Assembly (NCBI RefSeq): GCF_047739745.1
Contig: NZ_JBLLVA010000006.1
Location: forward strand, 146,053 to 210,052
Length of the DNA stretch: 64,000 nucleotides
Source of the DNA: Pseudaminobacter sp047739745
GTDB taxonomy: Bacteria; Pseudomonadota; Alphaproteobacteria; Rhizobiales; Rhizobiaceae
Direction: 5' to 3'
Numbering within the stretch: the first letter of the stretch is position 1; every line of letters starts with the position of its first letter. The translations under genes and the position numbers were made by a program. The notes beneath the pieces were generated by a model. It ran no database searches. It was not told where the DNA came from and worked only from the letters and a program-made list of their open reading frames with translations. Shown in pieces: positions 25,844 through 34,533 of the stretch.

Positions 25844-27058
25844 TCAACCAATGCCCTCAATGACCGAGAAGTAGCGGCGCGATCGCTGGTCAAGCCAATC
25901 GCCGACGATTGTGGAAATATGGACCAGGCCTTCAAGCCTGAGATCAGGATTGCTCTGTGAAGGTCGCGGCCGCAGTGGCAGCGCCTTCAGGGCGGCGGCA
26001 AAGCGCAGCGCGTCCTCGGTCTCCTCCGGCAACAGCATGTCGACAAGGCCGAGTTCGGCCGCCCGGCGAGCCCTGATCAACTGCTCCTCGCGCGGCTTCA
26101 CGCGCGGCACGATCAGCGCCGGCTTGTCGAAGGACAGGATCTCGCAATAGGTATTGTAGCCACCCATGGCCACCACGGCGCTGGCACCGGCGATTAATTC
26201 TTCCATTCTGTTGTCGAATTCGATGATCTTTATGTAGGGGATGCTCGCGCCCTTGCTGATCAGCCTGCGGCGCTTTCTAGCCGGCATGTATGGCCCAAGC
26301 ACGATCAGCGCGTTGTGCTTCAGCGTCTTGTCCTGCTGATAGGCGTGGATCACGGAATGGATCAGGTCCGCGCCGTCTCCGCCGCCCCCTGTGGTGACGA
26401 GCAGATAAGCGCCCTCCGGGCGATGGCCGGGCAGTTCCTCATGTGACAGCTTTCTTTGCAAGAAGCCGACGAACTTCATCCTTGCCCTGGTGGCGGCGGG
26501 CACATTCAGGCCGGACAGCGGATCGTAGAAGTCCGGCGGCCCATAGGCCCAGATCATGTCGTAGAACAGGCCGATCTTCCGTATTACGTCCTTGCGCCGC
26601 CACTCTTCCTCAAGCAGATGCGGCGCATCCATCACCTCACGCAGGCCGAGAACCAGCGTCGTGCCCTGCGTTTTCAAATAGGACAGCGTATCCTCAATCT
26701 CGCCCCTGAGGCCGAGCGGCTCCTTGTCTACAATGAAGATATCAGGCTGGAAGGTCTCCGCCGTCTGGCGAATGATCGCCTGTCGCATCTTCAGGGTGTC
26801 GATCAGGCTGATATGCCGTTCAAGAGGAGTATATTCGCCATTGCGCAGCTTGATGATGCTCGGAATCTTAACAAAATCGACACGCGCCCGATAGTCGAAC
26901 GCGCCGGCAATGGTGGCACCGGAAATAATGAGAATCTGCAGCCCGCGATAATCTTCTACCAGCGAATGCGCGATCGTGCGGCATCGCTGAAGATGCCCGA
27001 GCCCAAAGGTATCGTGACTGTACATGAGGATTCGAGCGTCTTCGAAGCGCTGGATCAT
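25844..27058 (-). CDS. MurG-like glycosyltransferase, first gene of glycosyltransferase operon
   Basis: A 404-residue protein. The N-terminal loop DTFGLGHLQRCRTIAHSL is the same GxGHLxR type as in the 23454-24596 protein. The middle holds PDIFIVDKEPLGLRGEIEDTL. The C-terminal donor domain includes LLVTTGGGGDGADLI, VAMGGYNTYCEIL and RVKPREEQLIRARRA. Sugar transfer is expected; donor and acceptor are unknown. The ATG at 27058 begins the homology (MIQRFEDARILMYSHDT), and the open frame upstream to 27211 is not convincing. It leads the operon 27058 to 23454. The frameshifted cassette gene upstream ends inside its first codons. Confidence 0.85.
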   Translation of the reverse strand: MIQRFEDARILMYSHDTFGLGHLQRCRTIAHSLVEDYRGLQILIISGATIAGAFDYRARVDFVKIPSIIKLRNGEYTPLERHISLIDTLKMRQAIIRQTAETFQPDIFIVDKEPLGLRGEIEDTLSYLKTQGTTLVLGLREVMDAPHLLEEEWRRKDVIRKIGLFYDMIWAYGPPDFYDPLSGLNVPAATRARMKFVGFLQRKLSHEELPGHRPEGAYLLVTTGGGGDGADLIHSVIHAYQQDKTLKHNALIVLGPYMPARKRRRLISKGASIPYIKIIEFDNRMEELIAGASAVVAMGGYNTYCEILSFDKPALIVPRVKPREEQLIRARRAAELGLVDMLLPEETEDALRFAAALKALPLRPRPSQSNPDLRLEGLVHISTIVGDWLDQRSRRYFSVIEGIG

Positions 27059-27664
27059 TGCCGAATCTCTTTGGCGATTCTCACCTTCGAGTTCGGCAGG
27101 CGAGAGCCTTTCAGGGTCATCCGGAAACGGTTCTGTTGGTGCGGTGGGGTGGCGGTCCGCCAGGAGAGCGGTGCCGAACGATGTGGGCCATCGGCAGAAG
27201 CCGACTGACACCGGGGGTTCCCGTCAGCGGCAGATCCTGCGGACCGGTTGACTTCAGACGCAATTCTTGCGGCTTCGGATTTGGCCAGATCCTCGGTAGG
27301 ACCGGCGCCGAACTCTTTGACCTTGATCCCGAATTCCCGCCGGTAGAACACGTCAGGATAACCCTGATAGGCCGTAGCTAGCCGGATTTGGAGACTGAAG
27401 CTATGGGATGGACGCAGAAGATGCCGGCCAAAGGGGACCGCCCTTGTTGGGATAAAGCACTTTTTGCCCACTTGGATGACCCGATCCTTGGTGTTGAGAG
27501 GATAGGCGAGATAAGTGCCTTCGATCAACTCGAATCTGGATCGCGCATAGGCAACTTTGTCTTTAGAGAACCGTCATCATGCCGAACTGACCGGCACCAT
27601 TCTTGCTTTCGTCGGTATTCCAGGCGATTAGCCGGTAGCTGGCGGGCACTGAGCCACCTGTCAC
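27055..27664 (-). pseudogene. Frameshifted gene of unknown function, second gene of a two-gene cassette
   Basis: A GTG at 27664 overlaps the stop of the 473-residue gene (GTGA) and opens a frame that reads ...PASYRLIAWNTDESKNGAG...MMTVL and stops at TAA (27563-27565). The +1 frame then continues at once as SKDKVAYARSRFELIEG and stays open to 27055, with only a TTG as possible start. The joined product would be about 203 residues, and both halves read like protein. The break is at CTC TAA A. It could be a true disabling frameshift, a sequencing error, or programmed +1 frameshifting at a stop codon as in prfB. The last 60 residues are low quality and may be out of frame again. No family recognised. 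Confidence 0.5.
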
Positions 27665-29082
27665 CTCCCGTCGGGTCCAGAGCTCGCGCGATCGTCACCG
27701 TGGCAGGCTTGCGACAGTTTCCGCCACCTTGCGTTTTCGCTGATCAACACAAGGTTTTGGGTTACCTCGGCAAGCGTTCGCTCGCGATAGTGACGACGTA
27801 GCTCCGAAAGCATCTCTCCTGCGGGCATGCTGGCCAGCTGTTCGCCAACTGAGCCGGGCTCATTGATGACGCGCATGCCCCATCCATTTTCTCGCCTTCT
27901 CAAGTCTGTCGCAAGATCGCGTTCCTCGGGCGAATTTGCGTCCAACGTAGCCGCCAGCACAGATTGGAAAAGCGGGACATAACCAATTTGCCGTAACCCG
28001 CCCAAAACTCTCACTCGGGGCAAGATGGCCAGGGTCAGGAACAGCAAAAACAGGTTCGGCACCAGAATGCCGTTCAGCAGCGCATCTCTAAGGTGAGCCC
28101 GGTCGAGAGGAACCGATAAGCCATTCGGCTTGTCCGGTTCTATCAGCCGACCCTTTTCGACAGCTAGCTTGCGTATGCGTCGGTCACGAAGACCCCAAAA
28201 GTGGAGTGTTCCACTAGGAAGAAAACTGCCGAACGGCCCAGAGGAGGCGCTCTGCAAAGCCATTTCGAGGCGAAGACGTCTGTGGGGATTGGTAAGCAGC
28301 TTTGACGGAATACTATCCTCGTCGTCGAGATGCCGCGCCAAAGCGAGTGCGGCGAGCCGGTCATCAATGAATATGGGCCGCGTTGCCGCCGAGCGATCCC
28401 ATTCGGATGCCAAATCGGAATTGAGTGCCGCCAATGCGTCTGCAGCGTGTTCGAAGACCTCGCCCTTCCGCTCAAGGAGGACATTGAGCCAACGGGTGCC
28501 GTCCACTGCATCACCCACTGCCTCAAGTGCTCGCCGGTTCAGCGACACAGGTCCGGACGCACAAACGCTCTGTCGGGATAATTTATGACGTCCAAGTCCA
28601 AACAGATTGATCTTTTCACCACCTACGCTGAGCCACCCCGGTCCCTCTCGACCGATGGTTTCCAGCGTCACGGTGGTTCCCGAAAAGACAAACAGAGTGG
28701 ACAAGCGGTTCTCGACGGCTCCCAGCCAGCCGAGAAAGAAAGCGTCGAACGTAATTCTATCCAGCAGGAGCTGGCAGTGAAGCCCGGTCTGGATCACCGC
28801 CGTTCGGTCGAATTCACAGAGTGCCGCTCGAAGGCTTTCTGGTGGAATATGCGGGTGCAACCAGTCTCGGAGCGCCTCCCGCAGGATCAATCGTGCCTTG
28901 GTTCCTAAGCGGGACGTGGGCGCATGGGTTGGACGCCAGAGATGACGGGCATAGTCGGAAACCGGTGCATGCAAGTGTGCACTGATGTCGCGAGCCACCT
29001 CCGGGCAAAGTCGCAACAGCACTGCCAGCACTTCAGGGGGCGGCGTGACGGTTCCAGCCTGCTCGTCCATCAAGTGGAACAT
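27661..29082 (-). CDS. Hypothetical protein, 473 residues, no family recognised
   Basis: The protein is soluble for most of its length, with one hydrophobic stretch (NGILVPNLFLLFLTLAILP, about residues 350-370). A central segment, VIQTGLHCQLLLDRITFDAF then RLSTLFVFSGTTVTLE, faintly recalls the TGxQ-type N-terminal Rossmann region of BshC-like thiol ligases, but I do not claim that assignment. The C-terminal 60 residues are basic and helical. Start: ATG 29082 has GGAG almost touching it; ATG 29070 is the alternative. It precedes and overlaps the frameshifted gene by GTGA, forming a two-gene cassette between the glycosyltransferase operon and the mobilisation genes. Probably acquired DNA. Confidence 0.65.
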   Translation of the reverse strand: MFHLMDEQAGTVTPPPEVLAVLLRLCPEVARDISAHLHAPVSDYARHLWRPTHAPTSRLGTKARLILREALRDWLHPHIPPESLRAALCEFDRTAVIQTGLHCQLLLDRITFDAFFLGWLGAVENRLSTLFVFSGTTVTLETIGREGPGWLSVGGEKINLFGLGRHKLSRQSVCASGPVSLNRRALEAVGDAVDGTRWLNVLLERKGEVFEHAADALAALNSDLASEWDRSAATRPIFIDDRLAALALARHLDDEDSIPSKLLTNPHRRLRLEMALQSASSGPFGSFLPSGTLHFWGLRDRRIRKLAVEKGRLIEPDKPNGLSVPLDRAHLRDALLNGILVPNLFLLFLTLAILPRVRVLGGLRQIGYVPLFQSVLAATLDANSPEERDLATDLRRRENGWGMRVINEPGSVGEQLASMPAGEMLSELRRHYRERTLAEVTQNLVLISENARWRKLSQACHGDDRASSGPDGR

Positions 29083-29477
29083 ACTCCAAAGTTAAAGCAA
29101 TCGCGATGGTCTGGGTGCTGCGGACAGTACCCCATCTCACGTGAACATCATGGACATTTCGAACAGTCTAAGGTGTTTCGCACCGAAGGAACGAAAGCGG
29201 GTATCGCAAATCCTGAACGCGACTGAGGGCATGATCTATTCAGCACTGCACGGTGATCGGAAGCGATTATTGAGGGATCGCTGACAATCGGACCGCGCTC
29301 AAGTGATCGGGGCAGGTGACACTGTCGCTAGAGTTCAGACAGCCAACCCTCAATGATACCGAGCTCTCCGGCCAAAGCAGATCAGAGGAGCAATGATCGC
29401 GACGCAATAATGGTGAGCGATATGGAACCACACGGGACGTTTGTCCGACGCATCAGGGCAGTGGAAGCGGCTTATCC
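29083..29477. other. Intergenic stretch between unknown cassette and relaxase gene
   Basis: About 395 bases with no convincing reading frame, RNA or repeat. It contains the promoter region of the unknown cassette (right to left) and the end of the relaxase unit. It may contain the edge of the mobilisable element, but I see no direct repeat or tRNA gene that would mark an attachment site. Confidence 0.4.
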
Positions 29478-31844
29478 TCACCGTTCGCGGTCGTCGCGAT
29501 CGCGATTTTGACCTTCTGCGATCCGCTGTTGCGGCGAACCGGATCTGACAAGCTCTGTACCGAGAGCCGACTTTCCTCCGATCACTCTGTCGCCATGCTT
29601 GCCGCGCCGACCCGGAGCCATTGTCGCTTGCTGCTCGGCGAGATTATCCTGGTTTGCAATCGAGCGGACGACCTCGCGATATTGCTCTGAGGCGTACGCC
29701 GCTTGCATTCCCCCGCTAGCAACTTCATTCTGGCTGCTGGTGCCAGATCCCGTCAAATCGGACTCCCGATACGTGCGTGCCGCAGAATCATCACGCCTGT
29801 CCACGGCAGGGGACCGTTCCATCTGTTCTATCTTCCGCTGCGATTTCCGATCCGATTTCGGGACCTCGCCCACGTGCTGATTGTCGACGGCCATTTGTGC
29901 CGCCCGGTCGAGCCCCTCGCGATAGCCGCTGACCTCGACGCGGAGTTCATTAGCAGTCTCGACCGCCTGCAGTCCGAGCCGAGCAGCGGCTACCTCCCTC
30001 TGTGCATTAAGGTCTTCACGCCGAACTTGCCGGCTGGGCCACTTCTGACCGGTTCCCACGTTAGCCTGACGCTCGGTAAACTCGACATACTCGCGGCGAA
30101 TGTGGACCACCTCGCGTGCCGCAGCTGCGATCTCGTCGAACTCGGCGCGACCGGATGGATCGAGCGTCTGTTCCACGGAGGCAAGTACCGCTTCGACGCG
30201 CTTTTCGTAGGCTTCGAACTCCGGACGCGTCATCGCTTGCATCTCTCCATCCTCATCCTGCACGAGTTGAGCCAACTCAATCATATTAGCGCAATTTTTA
30301 ACACTGTCTTGGTCGATTGCCGCAAAAACTAGATCAGTTTGGTTGATCTCGGAGGCGCCTTCGATGCGTGCCTTGTGAAACATCGCAAATGCGCTTTCGC
30401 GCGTGCCGGGCTCCTCGTTTGCGAGATCGTGCCAGACCTGTGCCGCCGTTGACGCGTATTGCCTGCTGCGGTCGGAAGTTGCGAGGCTCATCTCGTTCGA
30501 GCGCTTTGCGTGATATCGGTTACGCGCAGCGGTGCTGGTGCCTTCATGCTCTGTCCGGCCGTGATAGCTGACGGGCCGAACCTGATTGCGGGTGTAGGCC
30601 GGTGCGCTGGCGAACTCACGGCGATCGGTCAACTCCATGTCGATGCCCTGCCCGCGTGCCTTCTCGGCCATCAAGGCACGCCAATTCCGGAACAGTTGCG
30701 GGCTAGTAACGATGCGCTCCCCCGTGTCCGAACGCATGGTTACAATGGCGTGGGCATGAATATGCGGCCGCCTGCCACCCTCTGCCATTTCCTTCGGATC
30801 CAGCGCCGGATCGTGAACGGCAAACACATAGCGATGCCCGGCAAACTGCTCGCCCAGGAATTCCCGGACGGCACCCTCGAATGCGGATGCGGCCGTGCCG
30901 GCCCGCGCCGAGACGATCAAATGCATAACGTCCCTGCCCTTACGGCTGTGCAGTTCCTTGCGCCATTCCTTCTGGACAAGATCGCCGGCCTGCTTTGCGC
31001 TTTCGATCACTCGGCCGGTTTCGTCTCGTACTTCAGCGTTGGTTCCCGCGATCAGTTCCTTAACACGCGCGGTGCCCCATTCCACACCGTTGCCGTAACG
31101 GTGAAACCGGAATCGCGCCTCAACCTTCCGGTCGTAATCGAGGTCGTCATAACGTCGTTGAACGATTTCAGCGGCTCTCCAATCGCCGGTCAACCGTTCG
31201 CCGATCCTATCGCGCAGAACGAGGACACCGCTCACATTGAGCTCATCAGACGATCGCTCCTGAACGGTATAGACGAACCGTCGATCGCCAAATCCGGACC
31301 GCAAGATCTCGCGAAGCCAGTCGTCCTGATCGACGTCACTGCGCGGTGAGGCTGCCTCGACTGAGACATGAAACACCCCGAGATCCCGACTGGCGGACCG
31401 ATTGTCGAAGAGATGTTCCCACCCCGCTCGTTGTTCGGCGAGCGCGCCTCCGCCGAGCACGCGCTCGCCACGCTCGTTCTCGACGGCAAGTTCCCCTCCC
31501 CGCGATGTGTAGTTCATCATCGGGGCCGCACGCCGGCCACCGCCGTAGGAGGCAAGTTTAACCACCGCCGGCTGGCTCCCGCGCGAAAGCGCGGCGAGCC
31601 GCGTCCACATCGAGCGTTCGGCCGCCGAGCCTCCACTACCACGCCCCCACCGCGACTGGCTCGCACCGCCGCTCCGCCGGATGCTACCAAAGCTTGAAAG
31701 ACTCTCATCCGCCAGCCTCGCCACCCCTCCCCTTGGCGGCTCATCCCAATCGATCTGGTCGAGCTGTCCCTTCTGCATCTCGTTCAGCAGCATGGCCCGA
31801 CGGCGCTTCCAATCCTGCTCGAATGCGCCGGGAAGAAACTTCAT
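29478..31844 (-). CDS. Relaxase / mobilisation nuclease
   Basis: A 788-residue protein. The metal-binding three-histidine motif is PHIHAHAIV (H361, H363, H365). An upstream MMNYTSRGG near residue 110 is a candidate for the catalytic-tyrosine motif, and DVMHLIVSARAGTAASAFE resembles the strand before the histidines in VirD2/TraI-like relaxases. The C-terminal 300 residues are charged and helical. It should nick one strand at an origin of transfer and lead it into a recipient. The start overlaps the MobC-like gene stop by one base (TGATG). No secretion-channel genes are visible, so transfer would depend on a helper system. The exact MOB family is uncertain. Confidence 0.85.
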   Translation of the reverse strand: MKFLPGAFEQDWKRRRAMLLNEMQKGQLDQIDWDEPPRGGVARLADESLSSFGSIRRSGGASQSRWGRGSGGSAAERSMWTRLAALSRGSQPAVVKLASYGGGRRAAPMMNYTSRGGELAVENERGERVLGGGALAEQRAGWEHLFDNRSASRDLGVFHVSVEAASPRSDVDQDDWLREILRSGFGDRRFVYTVQERSSDELNVSGVLVLRDRIGERLTGDWRAAEIVQRRYDDLDYDRKVEARFRFHRYGNGVEWGTARVKELIAGTNAEVRDETGRVIESAKQAGDLVQKEWRKELHSRKGRDVMHLIVSARAGTAASAFEGAVREFLGEQFAGHRYVFAVHDPALDPKEMAEGGRRPHIHAHAIVTMRSDTGERIVTSPQLFRNWRALMAEKARGQGIDMELTDRREFASAPAYTRNQVRPVSYHGRTEHEGTSTAARNRYHAKRSNEMSLATSDRSRQYASTAAQVWHDLANEEPGTRESAFAMFHKARIEGASEINQTDLVFAAIDQDSVKNCANMIELAQLVQDEDGEMQAMTRPEFEAYEKRVEAVLASVEQTLDPSGRAEFDEIAAAAREVVHIRREYVEFTERQANVGTGQKWPSRQVRREDLNAQREVAAARLGLQAVETANELRVEVSGYREGLDRAAQMAVDNQHVGEVPKSDRKSQRKIEQMERSPAVDRRDDSAARTYRESDLTGSGTSSQNEVASGGMQAAYASEQYREVVRSIANQDNLAEQQATMAPGRRGKHGDRVIGGKSALGTELVRSGSPQQRIAEGQNRDRDDRER

Positions 31845-32197
31845 CAGGCGCCCTCCCTGCGTCGGAGCGCAGCCGAACGTCTGGTCGATGCGGTGAGTTC
31901 ATCAGCCGCAGTCGCGGCAACGATATGCGCGTTCTTGATTGCGCCTGAGAGATCTTCCTCAACCGGGCCCCTGGCGGTTTCGATGGCACGCGCGATCCGG
32001 TCGCAATTCTTGCCGATCGCATGCATGCGATCGGCAAGCAGGCGGAGTACGCCACGGCCTCCCTCCCTAAGGACGGGCCCTACACCGATCCTGTCCACGG
32101 AAAGCGATCGCACGAAAGCCGAAACCGTCATCTCGGATGCTCTCGCAGCCGCTTCCAGGGCATCAAATTCGAGAGTCCAGAAACGGATATGCGCCAC
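31844..32197 (-). CDS. MobC-like relaxosome accessory protein
   Basis: A 117-residue protein with the pattern of plasmid mobilisation MobC proteins: ALEAAARASEMTVSAFVRSL, a ribbon-helix-helix-like start, then LLADRMHAIGKNCDRIARAIE, the helical region that contacts the relaxase. It probably binds next to the nick site and helps open it. It is translationally coupled to the relaxase gene. The divergent intergenic region to its right (32198-32461) is the likely origin of transfer and promoter. Confidence 0.8.
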   Translation of the reverse strand: MAHIRFWTLEFDALEAAARASEMTVSAFVRSLSVDRIGVGPVLREGGRGVLRLLADRMHAIGKNCDRIARAIETARGPVEEDLSGAIKNAHIVAATAADELTASTRRSAALRRREGA

Positions 32198-32461
32198 CCT
32201 ATCGAAGTTTCCGAACAGTTACGAGCCATGGCGGCTTTGGCTCCAAGATCATAGTGGTTGCGGCCGCAGGCCGCGGATCGAGGGCTTGTCCCGCGATCGT
32301 CAGGAAAAATGTATCACATTTTTCCGTATCCTGCCAATATCATTTTGGCATTGATCCAAGTGATATTGCACTAAAATGTACAATTCTCCACATCAATATG
32401 ATCGTATTCTTCATGCTGGGGTCTGCGCCTAGGTGGAGACGGATTGAATGGAGATGAGCCG
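32198..32461. promoter_or_regulatory. Palindrome-rich divergent region, candidate oriT and promoters
   Basis: This A+T-rich gap lies between the MobC-like gene and the decayed ParA-like gene. It contains a perfect dyad GGAAAAATGT-ATC-ACATTTTTCC (32303-32325) and an 8-bp inverted pair CAATATCA/TGATATTG (32335-32342 and 32361-32368). Regions between divergent mobC and parA-like genes commonly hold the nick site and relaxosome binding sites. No known nic consensus was recognised, so oriT is an inference. The dyad could equally be an operator. Confidence 0.5.
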
Positions 32462-32930
32462 ATGACCGCCGTAATCGCCGCCATCAACAGCAAGAGCGGA
32501 GCGAGCGAGACTACTGCACTGATGAACGTAGCCAGCGAATATGCCCGACGCGGTGGAAGTGTCGCCATGATCGACATGGACGCAACAAACTCAAGAAGAG
32601 TGGATAAAAAGAACGCTTAGCAAGAGGGAAGCGAGCGGTGCGGCCGCAAGACCATAAGACGGCTTCGAGGGGGGACAACGCCCGTGCGTTCAATCACGTG
32701 CTTACCGACACGCCGGGCAAAGACACGTCGATTGTCGATCGCGTGATCGCCTCACGACCGGTAAGTCGCACAGCGCGCTGCGGCAGATGAGGGGTGCGCG
32801 GATGAGGGACGAACCATCCGTGTACGCCCATCCGGACCGGGAGACCACGCTGCGGCTGAAGCTGGCTTCGTGCACATGGATATGTCCATGTGGGCCCTGA
32901 TGGAAAAGGCCCAATCGACGGAATCTTGAC
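32462..32930 (+). pseudogene. Decayed ParA/VirC1-like partition ATPase
   Basis: From the ATG at 32462 (good GGAGATG upstream) the frame reads MTAVIAAINSKSGASETTAL then ARRGGSVAMIDMDA, the start of a ParA/VirC1-type ATPase. It meets a stop at 32618-32620 after 52 codons. The Walker A site is already altered (SKSGASETT in place of KGGxGKTT). Some 80 bases on, another segment reads LTDTPGKDTSIVDRVIASRP, which matches the switch II part of the same family. A third segment near 32850-32930 (AEAGFVHMDMSMWALMEK) may be the C-terminus. The gene is broken by deletion and frame changes. In intact elements it would sit opposite mobC and assist transfer or partition. Confidence 0.6.
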
Positions 32931-33103
32931 GCGTATGGCTATTGAAGAAAGCCCGATCGAGGGGCGAGTAGAACTTGAGGGCGAATCCCTGCTAGGAACA
33001 CCTATCGATTTGAGCAGAATCTGTGCATCGAGGACGGTTCAGTGGCATTTTTTCGACACCACTTTGACCGGATCTGGCAACGAGAACAGGACGCGTCATC
33101 CGG

Positions 33104-33607
33104 ATGGCGATCAAGGACATCCAGACATACATAGAGAAGCACGGTCTTGTCGAAACCGACGATTCCGAAGTCGAGAAACCGATCTATCGTAAGCCGGGTT
33201 TTGAGGGCGTCCGCAGCCTGTTGGCCCTAGAGGAAGAGTTGAGCCGTTACCTGCGCGAGCGACGCGATGCGCAGAACCTGAACCGCGAGCAGGTCGGCAT
33301 GATGGTCGGGCTCCATCCCGAAATTTATGCGCGGCATGAGCGGGCCGGAGCCAAGCTCAGGGTGACCCGGCTGCTCCATCTTGCCGAACTGCTGGATTTT
33401 TCACCGATTGAAGCGATCTACGCGGTGGCCCCGCAGTTTTTCGGGGGGAGCACGCAGGAGGCCGAGGTCAAGTTCAAGCTCGTGATGCGAATGCTGAACT
33501 TGCCGGCGGCGACGGCTGAGAATCTTCTTATGCTGGTTGAGGGATTGTCGTCCGGTGGCGGCGAAGACCACGGGCCCAGGCAGGCAGAGAAGAAGCGCCG
33601 ACGCTGA
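33104..33607 (+). CDS. XRE-type helix-turn-helix protein
   Basis: A 167-residue regulator. The helix-turn-helix lies at about residues 58-85 (RDAQNLNREQVGMMVGLHPEI), followed by RVTRLLHLAELLDFSPIEAI as in lambda-repressor-like proteins. The flanking N-terminal 45 and C-terminal 60 residues (VKFKLVMRMLNLPAATAENL) are not assigned. The ATG at 33104 is the first in frame. The upstream 170 bases show no other gene. Position inside the mobile region suggests control of element genes. Confidence 0.75.
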   Translation: MAIKDIQTYIEKHGLVETDDSEVEKPIYRKPGFEGVRSLLALEEELSRYLRERRDAQNLNREQVGMMVGLHPEIYARHERAGAKLRVTRLLHLAELLDFSPIEAIYAVAPQFFGGSTQEAEVKFKLVMRMLNLPAATAENLLMLVEGLSSGGGEDHGPRQAEKKRRR

Positions 33608-33964
33608 CGGCTAAGCGAGAACGGCACCGCAACCCGAATGAGCCCGTCTCCGCGGTAGATCCCTCGCTGGCCCGCCGACCGTTGCCGCGAGCCTTAAGCA
33701 GGGGTCGGCTGCCTTCGTGGCAAACGGGATGTCAGGGTGCAGCCGGTGAAAGCACCATGCTGCCTCGGCTTGCTGCTCCGAATAGCAGAAGCTCAACGCC
33801 GACTTTCGTTGCCGCCGACAAAGCCAAGAAGGAGACCGCTGCCAAATGATGCCTGCTGCCACGCTTCTACGACCTCTGCGGTCGGTGTAGTTGCGGAATC
33901 GACTGACCCTCAGCGACCAACGATCCGACGTGATCCACCATTTTTCCGATGATGTCGGTCGAAC
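33608..33964. other. Non-coding stretch after XRE gene
   Basis: About 357 bases without a convincing gene on either strand. The short open frames here lack ribosome sites and protein-like composition. No strong repeat was noticed. Confidence 0.4.
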
Positions 33965-34219
33965 CTAACCCGCCGTGCCTGGCGCATCGCTATAGCCGCG
34001 CCGCCGTTTGGCGTGCTCCAGTGCAAGGCGTGCGGCTTGCGCATCCTGCGCAGTCGCGTAGAGGTCGATGCGCATTCGACCCGGCCGGCCAATTCTCCCC
34101 CACTCCCGCACGACGCAGATGTCGCCAAACAGGCTCGGCGTTGCCGACAGGCGATAGAACCGCGCCATGTTCCGGTTGCTGTCTCGTCGATGGAGGTGGG
34201 TCACATAATCCTCTTGCAT
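33965..34219 (-). CDS. WGR domain protein
   Basis: An 84-residue protein that is essentially one WGR domain. It runs MQEDYVTHLHRRD, NMARFYRLSATPSLFGDICV, VREWGRIGRPGRMRIDLYA and ends KRRRGYS. WGR domains are small, often nucleic-acid-binding modules found in PARP-like and plasmid-borne proteins. The ATG at 34219 matches the usual start of this rhizobial family; the open frame to 34372 is an extension. Upstream sequence to 34424 in another frame reads SLQGYDFMPVCEDVAARL, which may be a truncated older gene. Stand-alone WGR proteins are common beside DUF736 and ParB genes on rhizobial islands. Confidence 0.8.
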   Translation of the reverse strand: MQEDYVTHLHRRDSNRNMARFYRLSATPSLFGDICVVREWGRIGRPGRMRIDLYATAQDAQAARLALEHAKRRRGYSDAPGTAG

Positions 34220-34501
34220 GACGTGATTGTCGCAAACCAGGCCGGTTCGGTCCAACGAGTTCGATGAATCGATCCGGTCCAATCGATTCCAGTCGCTGAT
34301 AGGTTGAGGCAAGCCGCGCAGCGACGTCTTCGCACACTGGCATGAAGTCATAACCTTGAAGCGAGCCCGCATTCAGGTCGCTAAGTGTTTCAGCTTCGCG
34401 TCGTGCCGAGCCACAAGGCGACATCCTTCCCGCCGGGACCGGGGGCCGTCGATCGAGGCGGCGATGGTATAGGGACTCATGATTGTGTGGGACAGAAATG
34501 A

Positions 34502-34523
34502 GCCGGCCCCTCCCGGGACCGGC
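34502..34523 (-). terminator. Hairpin downstream of the DUF736 gene
   Basis: A 9-bp stem with one mismatch (GCCGGCCCC/GGGACCGGC on the plus strand, 4-base loop) lies 10 bases beyond the DUF736 stop. On the minus strand it is followed by a moderately T-rich stretch (TCATTTCTGT). Probable terminator. Confidence 0.5.
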
Positions 34524-34533
34524 CCGTCGTAGT

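Noticed and set aside
33990..34424. Minus-strand 144-codon frame overlapping the WGR gene
   Set aside because: Only its first 70 codons look protein-like (SLQGYDFMPVCEDVAARL); the rest is a shadow of the WGR gene. It may be a remnant but is not supported as a gene.
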